From contig JBBRNH010000001.1 in NCBI GenBank assembly GCA_038230415.1, forward strand, positions 116,374 through 180,373: a stretch of DNA of 64,000 nucleotides. Direction: 5' to 3'. Positions within the stretch are counted from its first letter, which is position 1. Each line of letters starts with the position of its first letter. Source of the stretch: JBBRNH01 sp038230415 (GTDB lineage: Bacteria; Bacteroidota; Bacteroidia; Cytophagales; Spirosomataceae). The position numbers and the translations under genes were made by a program. The notes beneath the pieces were generated by a model, which worked only from the letters and a program-made list of their open reading frames with translations, was not told the DNA's origin and ran no database searches. Shown one piece after another: positions 31,568 through 40,309 of the stretch.

Positions 31568-32998
31568 CTACTGTACCTCCACATCCCGTTCGAGCCAGTC
31601 ACTGACCTGACTAATACCATCTTTGTCTTTGTATTGAACCCGATACATATACATCCCCGCTTTCACCGACGACGGAATAACAAAACTTGGGTAGTGACCT
31701 GAATGCCACGGAGGTGATTGCGCCCAATATTGCGGCAATCGAATCGGGATCGAATAAGCGGTAGAAGGTTCCGATACCGATTGAAGGTGTACCTCCAGAT
31801 TACTACCCGCCTTAATGTGGTCGGTGGGCGAAGGCCAGTTCCAATACATTTTTTCTCTGTTTACTACGATGCTTTTTCTGTCAATTCGGGCTAAATCCAG
31901 ATTGGCAAAGTCGTCTAATATGCCGCCAATGCTTGGTTGTTTATCGTCTTTTCTAATAACGGCATACTGCACCTCAGACGGTTGCCCGTCGTATGTCAAT
32001 CGGCTATAGTAGTAACCCGATTGAAGTGCCGCCGGTACAGCCACGTCAAGACCATAACCAGTCCTGTCAAATTTCACTTCATCTATGCTAAAACGCTCGC
32101 CGGTGCGGTTATGCCAGATTTCGAGGAGCGCAGGTTTCCCCTCGAAAAGACTGGATCCGTACACTTTCATGAGTTGATTTTGACTAAGATTATGCGAAAG
32201 GCCATTATAACTGAATTTGCCGGGTAGCACATCCAGAAAAAGATTGTTTGTTGTTTTCCGCCCACTCTTCTTTTGAATCGTTACGGCGTATTTCCCTAAT
32301 GGCATGCCAATTGGTGATTCAATATAAATGCCGCCAAATTTTTCACACCCGGCCACCTCTCTTTTAAATTCCTCTCCAGTTTTGGTGTCTTTATAGATAA
32401 CGTTACTTCTAAAATGTCCAGAGGTGTCCACATAATTATAGACAACGATATTGGTCATTTCATCTCGTACACCATCCGTTCTCATCTGATAAACTTTGTC
32501 CGGTGTATCAAAATACATATCGCCTTCCGGCTTTATTTGCAGCCTGTATTTTTTCTGTATTTTTTCGTCCGTAATGATTAGTTCGTGGTTGTCATATTTG
32601 AGATCCTCGGTGGTCACAGCCGAAAATCCGGCATCTGAAAAAGAACCGTTACAAAAGTCAATAGCCACTTTTGATAGCCGAAATACTTTCGCACCAGATG
32701 TCATTGTCAGGGCAACGGCATTACTGACATACATTGGATAGTCTTTAGGCATCGTCACAATCAGGAGTTTCCTGATCTGATCAATTCTGATGTTTGCCGC
32801 CGGGATTCCTGCAATAGCCATGTTGGTTATTTTGGGTGCCAGTGTGTCAACAGGCATTACCGGAACAGCAGCAGTTACCGGAACAACGGCATTGCTCTTT
32901 TTCTGGCAGGAATATATACACACAGACAAACAGGTAGCGAGTGATACAAGAGCCAGAGTTACCGTAGAATGAGAGAAAAAAGTGTGATTCATAGTCAT
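31568..32998 (-). CDS. Surface lipoprotein of unknown function
   Basis: 476 residues. The N-terminus has a hydrophobic segment VTLALVSLATCLSVCIYSC followed by QKKS, fitting a Bacteroidota lipoprotein signal; MNHTFFSH two codons in is an alternative start. The rest is beta-rich (for example LFLDVLPGKFSYNGLSHNL, GLDVAVPAALQSGYYYSRLTY, GMYMYRVQYKDKDGISQ) and looks like several immunoglobulin-like modules. No catalytic motif is seen. Codon use is AT-richer than that of its left neighbours. Confidence 0.7.
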   Translation of the reverse strand: MTMNHTFFSHSTVTLALVSLATCLSVCIYSCQKKSNAVVPVTAAVPVMPVDTLAPKITNMAIAGIPAANIRIDQIRKLLIVTMPKDYPMYVSNAVALTMTSGAKVFRLSKVAIDFCNGSFSDAGFSAVTTEDLKYDNHELIITDEKIQKKYRLQIKPEGDMYFDTPDKVYQMRTDGVRDEMTNIVVYNYVDTSGHFRSNVIYKDTKTGEEFKREVAGCEKFGGIYIESPIGMPLGKYAVTIQKKSGRKTTNNLFLDVLPGKFSYNGLSHNLSQNQLMKVYGSSLFEGKPALLEIWHNRTGERFSIDEVKFDRTGYGLDVAVPAALQSGYYYSRLTYDGQPSEVQYAVIRKDDKQPSIGGILDDFANLDLARIDRKSIVVNREKMYWNWPSPTDHIKAGSNLEVHLQSVSEPSTAYSIPIRLPQYWAQSPPWHSGHYPSFVIPSSVKAGMYMYRVQYKDKDGISQVSDWLERDVEVQ

Positions 32999-33089
32999 TG
33001 GTTTTAGCCTTCGACGGATAAGACCCTCCGGACAACAAAATGGTTGGAATCGGCCACGAATAAGCTGGAACCGACTTTAATTTTCCATA

Positions 33090-34280
33090 CTATAAAAACC
33101 GGGCAATGAGCCGGTCAACGGGTGGCAGCAGTTTAAAATAATACAGCACCACCGAAACGGTAGGGATACAGGCGTTCAGGAGCAGCAACCGAAACGCGCC
33201 GTATTCAGCAGCATCTCCGTTTCCAGATTGGCTTGCTTGCCGGTGATACAGCAAAAAACCGCAGGCCAACGCCATAAATGAATAAGCCAGGCTCCGGGTC
33301 AAATCCTCGACCGACAGGCTGATAACGAGCAGCGAGAAAAGACCGGAAACAGAACACAACAACAGAAACGGCTCGCGTCGTAACCAGCCTACCGACCGAA
33401 AAAGCAGTACCCAGGCCACCTTATAAATCCCGATCACACCAATCACATTGAGCCAAACCGGAAACCGTTCCTGCAACCGCAGCAGCAACGATACGCCACT
33501 ATTACCGCCAACGGGCGTTTGCATATCGGTCAACTGTATGATTACCAATCTGATAACTCCGTAACAGATAAAGGAGAAGATGAACGGCAGATCACGGCGG
33601 GTCAGCGGAATCAATGCCGACAGTTTCCCGGAATCAGGTTCGGTCAGTTTGTGATAAACGAAGATCAGAATACCGCCGAAAATGGCGCGTTCGTCGGTGA
33701 AGTAAGCCGCCAACAGGCACACCACCGTAAGAAGCGCGTTGCGGCTCAACAGGCTGAGTAGCAACAACGCAAACGCAATGCCGTCATTCCAGAGGTAGGT
33801 GTCATGAAAAAAGCTCTTGCCAACGTACAATACGCAAAAATTGAACGCCACCAAGCCCGAAAACAACCGGCTGTCAGCATACCGGAACGTTAGTGAAATC
33901 AGGCTAAAGAAAAACACAAAACCCGCCAGATTATTAATCAAATACAACAGCAACATCCTGACAAACAGATTATTGGTTGGCAGTGTTTTAACGAGTAACG
34001 CCGGTACAAACCGAAAGGCCAGCTTGGACGAGTGCGTTGACACCCCGGCCTTTACCGGCGAAAACGGGTGGTCTATCTGGTTGTTGAGTGCCTGATAATT
34101 TTCGAGCAGCAGTGCCGAATAAGGCGACTGTTTCAGGCCGGATTCGGTCAGGTTGAGGTAGTTGGGCAGCGACGTGATGATGCAATACAGCACGCACAAA
34201 GCCGAAACCCGCAGTTTCCAGGATTTGCCCGACAAGAGCCAGCCGATTCGGGTTTTAAATGCGGTGAAGAGTTGGTGCAT
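33090..34280 (-). CDS. Polytopic inner-membrane protein of unknown function
   Basis: 396 residues with roughly nine or ten membrane helices (for example MLLLYLINNLAGFVFFFSL, GIAFALLLLSLLSRNALLTV, FIFSFICYGVIRLVII). A loop motif AYFTDERAIFGG lies between helices. The layout resembles membrane glycosyltransferase or polymerase-like proteins, but I see no DxD motif or family signature. It is 43 bp downstream of the amidohydrolase gene on the same strand. Confidence 0.75.
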   Translation of the reverse strand: MHQLFTAFKTRIGWLLSGKSWKLRVSALCVLYCIITSLPNYLNLTESGLKQSPYSALLLENYQALNNQIDHPFSPVKAGVSTHSSKLAFRFVPALLVKTLPTNNLFVRMLLLYLINNLAGFVFFFSLISLTFRYADSRLFSGLVAFNFCVLYVGKSFFHDTYLWNDGIAFALLLLSLLSRNALLTVVCLLAAYFTDERAIFGGILIFVYHKLTEPDSGKLSALIPLTRRDLPFIFSFICYGVIRLVIIQLTDMQTPVGGNSGVSLLLRLQERFPVWLNVIGVIGIYKVAWVLLFRSVGWLRREPFLLLCSVSGLFSLLVISLSVEDLTRSLAYSFMALACGFLLYHRQASQSGNGDAAEYGAFRLLLLNACIPTVSVVLYYFKLLPPVDRLIARFL

Positions 34281-34323
34281 GGTGCGCGCAAAAGTAACGC
34301 CTACCGCTTGCAGTCGGCGTTAC

Positions 34324-35991
34324 TCAATTTTTGCTGCCCCCAACCTTGCCCGCTTTGGCCGGAACACCAGGCTGCGTAATCTCGAAATTCTCTTTGGTTT
34401 TGGCTTCCAGAACCATCGCCCGCACATCAGCGAGTAGTTGTTTGGCATCATACACAATACCGTCTTTCACGGTGTATTTTACGCCCCCAACCCGCACGAC
34501 CTCATTTTTATCGTTCAGCTTTATGGCTCCGGTGCCGTAGAGCGTTTTGAGATTAGCGAGGGGATTCTCTTCGGTAATCACGAAATCGGCGAGTTTGCCC
34601 ACCTCCACCGAGCCAATCTGATCGGCCAGGCCGAGGGCTTCGGCCCCTTTGATGGTGGCCGCCCGGATAACCTCCAACGGATGAAAACCGGCTTCGCGCA
34701 ACAGTTCAAGTTCGCGGATGTAGGCAAAGCCGTAGAGTTGATAAATGAACCCCGAATCAGACCCCGCCGTGACGCGCCCACCCCGATTTTTGTATTCGTT
34801 GATGAACTCCATCCAGAGTTGGTAGTTCTTTTTCCAGGCTACTTCCTGCTCCGTCCCCCAGTTCTGCCAGTATGACCCGTGCGAAATCCGGCTTGGGCCA
34901 TAAAACCGCCACAGGCTCGGCATGGTGTAGTCGTCGTGCCATTCGGCACGCCGGGCCAGCATGAGTTCGCGGTTGGCTTCGTAGATATTAAAGGTCGGGT
35001 CGAGGGTAAAGTCCATCCGAATCAGCGAGTCCAGCACGGCGTTCCAGCGCGGGGTGCCGGGCTTGGCGGCCTGTTGCCAGAGGTTGCCCGCTTCCGTAAA
35101 CCGATCCTGCTCGTTGTTGTAATTATAGCTGGCGGGGTAGTTCTGCACGGTGCGGTCGGCAAAGAGGGCTTCGGGCAGGCCATACCAGTGTTCCATGCTC
35201 GTCAGGCCCGCTTTTGCCGTTGCCAGCACGTTCATCCGGGCTACTTCTAACTGGGCGTGGTGGCAGGCCGACCGTAGGCCGAGTTTTTTATTCTCATCCA
35301 GCGCGGCCCGGAAAACCGACGGTTCGGCCCCGAAGAATTTGATGCCGTCGGCTCCGCGTTTGGCATTTTGCTGCACCCAGGCGCGGGCCTGTTCGGGGGT
35401 GATAATCGGGTCTTTCGCGCCCTGACCAAACACGGTGTAGGCCAGAATCCGGGGGGCCACAATCTCATTTTTCAGACTTTTGGCGCGGTGTTCCAGTACC
35501 CAATCGAGACCGTTGCCGCAGGATGGGTCGCGGACGGTGGTGATGCCGTGACCGAGCCAGAGTTTAAACACGTATTCGGCATTGGCCCCCTGCGCGGCCC
35601 CGCCAATGTGGCCGTGCATATCCACAAAACCGGGCATGAGATACATCCCCTCGCAGTTCAGTTCTTTGTCGCCGGGGTTAGCCGTTGGCCGCGATTTGGG
35701 GTCAATCGGTACGCCGGGATAGCCCACCTGCCTGATTTGGGCAATCCGGTTTTTCTCCACCACCACATCAATCGGCCCAATCGGGGGCGCACCCGTGCTG
35801 TTGACGAGCGTAATACCCCGGATAATCAATCGGCCCGTTGCAGCCTGTTCGCCTTCGCCGGGTTTGCGGGCCGGGGCCTTTTCGACTTGAGCGGAGAGTG
35901 TGAAAGAACGGATAATGAATACTGTACAATGAATGATGGTCAGGTAGAACCGTAATCGGTTACAGTTTGGCAGTGTATAGAGTTGGGGCAT
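34324..35991 (-). CDS. Exported amidohydrolase-family protein
   Basis: About 555 residues from MPQLYTLPNCNRLRFYLT, followed by a hydrophobic signal segment (IIHCTVFIIRSFTLSAQ). Composite-domain strand RLIIRGITLVNSTGAPP, metal-binding HxH in MPGFVDMHGHIGG, later His in RSACHHAQLEVARM, TSMEHWYGLP and the catalytic Asp in VTAGSDSGF. C-terminal IGSVEVGKLADFVI closes the composite domain. Likely a metal-dependent amidase, prolidase-like or related hydrolase; substrate unknown. Confidence 0.9.
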   Translation of the reverse strand: MPQLYTLPNCNRLRFYLTIIHCTVFIIRSFTLSAQVEKAPARKPGEGEQAATGRLIIRGITLVNSTGAPPIGPIDVVVEKNRIAQIRQVGYPGVPIDPKSRPTANPGDKELNCEGMYLMPGFVDMHGHIGGAAQGANAEYVFKLWLGHGITTVRDPSCGNGLDWVLEHRAKSLKNEIVAPRILAYTVFGQGAKDPIITPEQARAWVQQNAKRGADGIKFFGAEPSVFRAALDENKKLGLRSACHHAQLEVARMNVLATAKAGLTSMEHWYGLPEALFADRTVQNYPASYNYNNEQDRFTEAGNLWQQAAKPGTPRWNAVLDSLIRMDFTLDPTFNIYEANRELMLARRAEWHDDYTMPSLWRFYGPSRISHGSYWQNWGTEQEVAWKKNYQLWMEFINEYKNRGGRVTAGSDSGFIYQLYGFAYIRELELLREAGFHPLEVIRAATIKGAEALGLADQIGSVEVGKLADFVITEENPLANLKTLYGTGAIKLNDKNEVVRVGGVKYTVKDGIVYDAKQLLADVRAMVLEAKTKENFEITQPGVPAKAGKVGGSKN

Positions 35992-36010
35992 GATTCGAAA
36001 GCGTTTTGCG

Positions 36011-36041
36011 TTGAGCAAGATACGGAAGGTTCGTACTTTTG
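36011..36041 (+). promoter_or_regulatory. Bacteroidota-type promoter of the VapBC-like operon
   Basis: TTG (36011-36013), 20-bp spacer, TACTTTTG (36034-36041). A close match to the consensus, giving a leader of about 10 nt before the ATG at 36059. Confidence 0.75.
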
Positions 36042-36058
36042 GCAAAACTTACAAGAAG

Positions 36059-36310
36059 ATGGCTGTAATTGTTGAAATTGAAGAGAAGCAGGGACGCGAA
36101 TTGCTGAACTACTTGAAAACACTACCGTATGTGACGCTTCGCCGAGACGGAATGGAGCGGGGCGGTTCGGGCAACTGGCAATCTTTGCAAGGTAAATATG
36201 CTGGATCGGGCATTACATCATCAACGCTTGCCACAGAAAACGAGAACGAAAAGAGCCGCGAACAAAAGAAAATGAAAACGAAAAAAGCCGTTAACAAATC
36301 CGGGAAATAG
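36059..36310 (+). CDS. Antitoxin of a VapBC-like pair
   Basis: 83 residues from MAVIVEIEEKQGRELL; this start is set by the promoter just upstream. A short N-terminal strand-helix (LLNYLKTLPYVTLRR) is followed by a disordered, very charged C-terminus (ENENEKSREQKKMKTKK), typical of antitoxins that wrap around the toxin. It is 4 bp from the PIN-domain gene. Family assignment rests mainly on context. Confidence 0.7.
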   Translation: MAVIVEIEEKQGRELLNYLKTLPYVTLRRDGMERGGSGNWQSLQGKYAGSGITSSTLATENENEKSREQKKMKTKKAVNKSGK

Positions 36311-36314
36311 ATTA

Positions 36315-36728
36315 ATGGAAACTTATCTTCTGGATGCAAACGCAATTTTGGCATACTTGGGTGACGAGCCGGGTGCTGAGAATATCAAGGCTATTTTCGA
36401 CCGGGCTGATATCGATGAGTGCCTGATTTTTGTTCATGCCGCTAATGTGTACGAAATCTATTATCAATTTTTTCGTGACAAAGGCGAAACGGCAGCTCTT
36501 ACCTTGTGGGATGATATTCGAGAGATGCCGCTGAAAATACTTCATACGTTTGATGAAGACTTTGTGAAAACTGCCGGACGAATTAAGGCCAGTTTCAAAA
36601 TGTCGGTGGCTGACTCGTTCCTGTTGGCCCAAGCCCAGCTATTGGGTGCGAAAGTAGTTACGTCTGACCATCACGAATTAGATGTGGTTGATAAAACTGG
36701 ATCAATTCAATTCTTCTGGTTTCGCTAA
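36315..36728 (+). CDS. PIN-domain ribonuclease toxin (VapC-like)
   Basis: 137 residues. The PIN acidic residues are visible: Asp in YLLDANAILAYL, Glu in NVYEIYYQF, Asp in MSVADSFLLAQAQ and Asp in VVTSDHHELDVV. VapC toxins cleave tRNA or rRNA. It is co-transcribed with the upstream antitoxin gene. The neighbouring amidohydrolase gene is divergent, with 67 bp between starts. Confidence 0.9.
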   Translation: METYLLDANAILAYLGDEPGAENIKAIFDRADIDECLIFVHAANVYEIYYQFFRDKGETAALTLWDDIREMPLKILHTFDEDFVKTAGRIKASFKMSVADSFLLAQAQLLGAKVVTSDHHELDVVDKTGSIQFFWFR

Positions 36729-36733
36729 CCACT

Positions 36734-36919
36734 ATGAACAAGCAATTCATTACCAAAAATTTCCTGCTGATCGTCATGCTACTGTCCGTAGCGTTTGCCT
36801 TCGCCATGAAAGCCACCGTGTTTCAACGGGGCAGTGCGCCCGTAGCGATTCCCGCCAGCACGACTGCCACGCTGCCCGTTAGCACCACGCCCGTCTCGCA
36901 AACGCCCGCGAAACCGTAA
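36734..36919 (+). CDS. Small single-pass membrane or exported protein
   Basis: 61 residues: MNKQFITKNFLLIVMLLSVA is a signal peptide or anchor, followed by a Thr/Pro/Ser-rich tail (ASTTATLPVSTTPVSQTPAK). Unknown function. It lies 5 bp after the toxin stop and 22 bp before the HTH regulator and could be part of either unit. Confidence 0.5.
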   Translation: MNKQFITKNFLLIVMLLSVAFAFAMKATVFQRGSAPVAIPASTTATLPVSTTPVSQTPAKP

Positions 36920-36941
36920 TCAAACACCACCTCCGCCCCGT

Positions 36942-37211
36942 ATGGAACCGAAAGTTGTTGAGAAGACCACTGCCGCTATCGCTGATAAATACCGGCTTTC
37001 GATTCTGCTCGAACTGGCGCAGCGCGGCACCATCACCATCACCGGGGCGCAGGAACTCACCGGCCTGTCGCAGCCTTGCGTGTCGCACCATGTGAAACTA
37101 CTGGTTGACAGTGGCTTGGTGATCTCCGAAAAACAGGGCCGGTGCCAGAATCTGTCGCTCAACAAAGATGCGTTGGGAGAATTGGGCGATTTCCTGAAGA
37201 ACTTGGGATAA
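36942..37211 (+). CDS. ArsR-type winged-helix regulator
   Basis: 89 residues. A helix (ADKYRLSILLELAQRG), the recognition region LTGLSQPCVSHHVKLLVDSGL and the wing VISEKQGRCQNLSL. One cysteine sits in the recognition helix (SQPCVSHH) and one in the wing (GRCQN), which might sense metal or redox state; this is speculative. It ends 3 bp before a palindromic element. Confidence 0.88.
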   Translation: MEPKVVEKTTAAIADKYRLSILLELAQRGTITITGAQELTGLSQPCVSHHVKLLVDSGLVISEKQGRCQNLSLNKDALGELGDFLKNLG

Positions 37212-37214
37212 AGA

Positions 37215-37324
37215 GTTTTTAACACAGAGCCACAGAGGACTTCACGAAGGTCACAGAGGTTTTCAACAAACTATGGAATAACTCCCTGACCTCCGTGTAA
37301 TCTCTGTGGCTCTGTGTTAAAAAC
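37215..37324. repeat. Palindromic element (AACACAGAGCCACAGAG family)
   Basis: Perfect 23-bp arms at 37215-37237 (GTTTTTAACACAGAGCCACA...) and 37302-37324. The ~64-bp centre repeats weaker CACAGAGG/CCTCCGTG pieces. Confidence 0.95.
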
Positions 37325-37392
37325 CTTAATACATTTAAACTTTTCGATGCTTTCCTGAGTTTGATGAACGAACACAACCAATCCCGTTCGTT

Positions 37393-38472
37393 ATGTCAAA
37401 GACACTTTTTGCGCCGGCCACGCTTGGCAGTTTAACCCTCCAAAACCATATTGTGATGGCCCCAATGACCCGCAGCCGGGCCACCGCCAATCACGTACCA
37501 ACCCCAATTATTGCCGACTACTACGGCCAACGCGCCACGGCAGGTTTGATAATCACCGAAGGCACATCGCCCTCGCCCAACGGAGATGGCTACCCCCGGA
37601 CTCCCGGTTTGTATAATGCCGAACAGGTAGCGGCCTGGAAACCCGTAACGGTTGCCGTTCACGAGAAAGGCGGTAAAATTTTCGCTCAACTCATGCACAC
37701 GGGCCGCACGGCGCACACGGCCAACCTGACCAACGGCGGGGAAGTGCTCGCACCGTCGGCCATTCGGCAGAGCGGGCAGATGTACACCGACACCGAGGGG
37801 ATGCAAGACCACACCACGCCCCGCGCCATGACCACTGGCGAGGTGAAAGCGGCAATTCAGGAGTTTGTAACGGCCTCGCAAAATGCAATTGAAGCCGGTT
37901 TCGATGGTATCGAACTGCACGGAGCCAACGGCTATCTGATCGAGCAGTTTTTGAGTCCCGTTACCAATCAGCGCACCGACGAGTACGGCGGCTCAGTCGA
38001 AAACCGCGCCCGGTTCGCTCTCCAAACCGCCGAAGCAGTCGGCAACGCCATCGGTTTTGAGAAAGTGGGTATCCGGCTGTCGCCCTACGGTGCGGCTGGC
38101 GACATGGTTCCCTACGCCGATATTGATGAGACCTACACCTATCTGGCAACCCAACTCAACGCCCTCGGCATTGTGTATGTTCACGTGGTTGACCACTCGG
38201 CATTGGGCGGAACGCCGGTGCCGCCACACGTAATGGCAGCCATTCGGGAAGCGTTTGTGGGAACCCTGATTTCTGCCGGTGGCTACGATGCGGCCCATGC
38301 CGAAGCTGACCTCGAAGCCCATAAAGGCGATCTGATTGCCTTTGGCCGCCCGTTTATCGCCAACCCCGATTTGGTGGCCCGTATGAAAACCGGAGCCGAA
38401 CTCGCCCAGCCCGATTTCGGCACGTTTTATACGCCCGGCCAAAAAGGATACACGGATTATCCGGCGTTATAA
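37393..38472 (+). CDS. Old Yellow Enzyme family alkene reductase
   Basis: 359 residues of the FMN-dependent OYE barrel: LQNHIVMAPMTRSRA, FAQLMHTGRTAH, DGIELHGANGYLIEQFLSP, DEYGGSVENRARF and KVGIRLSPYG. The active-site Tyr/His region is present. These enzymes reduce activated C=C bonds (NemA-like) using NADPH. The gene is convergent with purU, and the two stop codons share the palindrome TTATAA (38467-38472). Confidence 0.95.
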   Translation: MSKTLFAPATLGSLTLQNHIVMAPMTRSRATANHVPTPIIADYYGQRATAGLIITEGTSPSPNGDGYPRTPGLYNAEQVAAWKPVTVAVHEKGGKIFAQLMHTGRTAHTANLTNGGEVLAPSAIRQSGQMYTDTEGMQDHTTPRAMTTGEVKAAIQEFVTASQNAIEAGFDGIELHGANGYLIEQFLSPVTNQRTDEYGGSVENRARFALQTAEAVGNAIGFEKVGIRLSPYGAAGDMVPYADIDETYTYLATQLNALGIVYVHVVDHSALGGTPVPPHVMAAIREAFVGTLISAGGYDAAHAEADLEAHKGDLIAFGRPFIANPDLVARMKTGAELAQPDFGTFYTPGQKGYTDYPAL

Positions 38473-39342
38473 CACTACCGTTCGGTTGCCGCGAATAAAC
38501 ACCCGGTCGTTGAAAACTAATTTCAACGCTTTTGACAGCACTTGTTTTTCGACATCGCGGCCTTCGGTTGCCATGTCGGTAGCGGTGTGACGGTGATCCA
38601 CTTCTTTCACGCTCTGGGCAATAATGGGGCCTTCGTCTAAATCGTTATTCACGAAATGGGCGGTGGCCCCAATTATTTTTACGCCCCGCTCGTATGCCTG
38701 CCGGTAGGGATTAGCCCCCACAAAGGCGGGCAAAAACGAGTGGTGAATGTTGATAAGCCGGTTGGGATAGTGGTTCACAAAGTCCGGGGTCAGCACCCGC
38801 ATATATTTTGCCAGCACCAGATAATCGGGTTCATAAATTGCCAGCGTCCGCAGAATGGCGGCTTCGTGTTCGGCGCGGGTGCGGCCCTCGTGTGAGATGT
38901 GATGAAACGGAATCCCGAACTTGCTCACCAATGGCTTTAGGGTGTTGTAGTTGCTGACAACAGCCAGAATATCAGCGTCTAACTCATCAAATTCGTAGCG
39001 CAGCAGCAAATCGCCGAGGCAGTAATGCTCTTTCGTAACAAAGATGACGATGTTCTTTTTTCGCTTCTGATTCAGTCGTAGCGTGTTGGTTGGCGGTAAT
39101 GTGGCCCGGAGTTCGGCCAGCAATGCGTCGGTATCGAGTTGGTCAGCCGATCCGCTCCCTGTTACGGTTGATTCAAACTCGGTACGCATGAAAAACTGGC
39201 CGGACGGACTCACGTACTCATCGTTGCGGATAATGTTGAGTTCGTGCCGGAGCAACACGCCCGTAACGAGGTGAATCAGGCCTTTGTGGTCGGGGCCATC
39301 CATGAGCAGAATGTGTTTTTGGGTATGGTCGGTCATCAGCAC
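38467..39342 (-). CDS. purU: Formyltetrahydrofolate deformylase
   Basis: 291 residues; MTDHTQKHILL two codons in is an equally good start. N-terminal ACT domain (LMDGPDHKGLIHLVTGVLL) and a formyltransferase-type domain with ILAVVSNYNTLKPL, RLINIHHSFLPAF, GATAHFVNNDLDEGPIIAQ. The Asn, His and Asp of the active site are present. Releases formate and tetrahydrofolate for purine synthesis and folate balance. It starts 3 bp after the deoxyribosyltransferase-like gene, so it may share that transcript. Confidence 0.95.
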   Translation of the reverse strand: MLMTDHTQKHILLMDGPDHKGLIHLVTGVLLRHELNIIRNDEYVSPSGQFFMRTEFESTVTGSGSADQLDTDALLAELRATLPPTNTLRLNQKRKKNIVIFVTKEHYCLGDLLLRYEFDELDADILAVVSNYNTLKPLVSKFGIPFHHISHEGRTRAEHEAAILRTLAIYEPDYLVLAKYMRVLTPDFVNHYPNRLINIHHSFLPAFVGANPYRQAYERGVKIIGATAHFVNNDLDEGPIIAQSVKEVDHRHTATDMATEGRDVEKQVLSKALKLVFNDRVFIRGNRTVVL

Positions 39343-39345
39343 GAA

Positions 39346-39972
39346 TCAGTCGAGGTCAGTTGTGAGCCAGATTGTGACACAACTCACATAATCGATAAAT
39401 GTCAGTTCTTCGACTTTCCATTTTAGCTGATTGCAGATTGTCGGTAAGTTGCTTCTGAATTCTTGATACTGACCCATTAAGAAAGAAGCACCGGGTAGTT
39501 TTTTCTTGGACGATGTCGCCAAAAAATCGCGTACATTCTGAATGACCTTATCCTCTTTCTGCTGGTGGTCTTTGATGTCTTGCCCGTTGATGTCGGATAT
39601 AAATTGTTGGTATCGGTATTTTTCTAAATCCATAACCATAAACTTTTTATCGCGATTGTAGTGGTCAGTCGAGGCAAAGCTATGTGCGCCAATAAATATA
39701 CCTAACTCCAATGGCATATTAAACCGTGCCAGTTTGGTGTGCTCGTCGAGGTCTGCCTTTGAAATGTCGTGGATACCGTAATGACATTCATCAGTGATTC
39801 GGATAATCTTCTGAATCCTGATATCCGCCGTGTTATCTTCTTCCTGAGCGCAACGAGCCGTAAACCCACAGGCGTGGACGGTAAAGACAAGAGCATGAAA
39901 AAGAGGGCGATAGTTGGCATCGAAAGGGCAATTGATAAACACATTGGCCCGATAAGCATTAGGTTCGGTCAT
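39346..39972 (-). CDS. Nucleoside-deoxyribosyltransferase/TIR-like fold protein
   Basis: 208 residues. The N-terminal strand NVFINCPFDANYRPLFHAL, the segment RIQKIIRITDECHYGIHDIS and the motif RFNMPLELGIFIGA belong to a family of predicted nucleoside or NAD-processing proteins with an NDT/TIR-like Rossmann fold. The Glu of PLELG is the likely nucleophile by analogy. It is coupled (2 bp) to a small basic protein gene. Such proteins often occur as effectors in defence or toxin modules, which is inference here. Composition is AT-rich. Confidence 0.65.
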   Translation of the reverse strand: MTEPNAYRANVFINCPFDANYRPLFHALVFTVHACGFTARCAQEEDNTADIRIQKIIRITDECHYGIHDISKADLDEHTKLARFNMPLELGIFIGAHSFASTDHYNRDKKFMVMDLEKYRYQQFISDINGQDIKDHQQKEDKVIQNVRDFLATSSKKKLPGASFLMGQYQEFRSNLPTICNQLKWKVEELTFIDYVSCVTIWLTTDLD

Positions 39973-39974
39973 AA

Positions 39975-40235
39975 TCAGCGGCCTTTATTAATCGTTATTA
40001 TTGCCGCTCTGATTTTTTTTAAGTCCGAGGCTTTCGATTTAGGATGGGTCTTTATCTTTATTTTCTGGGCAAGTTTCTGATCCTCCGTCAAGTTAGCATC
40101 CTGGATTTTACGCACATCGCCCAGCGTCTTGTCCTTCCGGATTTTACGGCCATCTGGCCCGTATAACGCGATACCGAGTTCTTTCTCTATTGTACCAACT
40201 TTTTTGTCTGACCGGGTTTTTCGGGGTGCGCTCAT
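39975..40235 (-). CDS. Small basic protein paired with the NDT/TIR-like gene
   Basis: 86 residues, strongly basic. It contains DKKVGTIEKELGIALYGPDG and KIRKDKTLGDVRKI, a repeated D-K-x-G-T/D-x-x-K pattern, and a Lys-rich tail ending RAAIITINKGR. I do not know its function. Size, charge, order (first gene) and the 2-bp gap to the larger partner are all like an antitoxin or nucleic-acid-binding subunit. Confidence 0.65.
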   Translation of the reverse strand: MSAPRKTRSDKKVGTIEKELGIALYGPDGRKIRKDKTLGDVRKIQDANLTEDQKLAQKIKIKTHPKSKASDLKKIRAAIITINKGR

Positions 40236-40309
40236 AAAAATTTTCCTTTACTCCTAGAATTAGCGGGAATTACCAAAAATTCAAAACGACCAACGTAGCG
40301 AATGGCACC

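Noticed and set aside
37215..37324. Terminator for the HTH regulator gene
   Set aside because: The stem is long and perfect but separated by a ~64-bp centre and lacks a T run; it fits the palindromic element class better.
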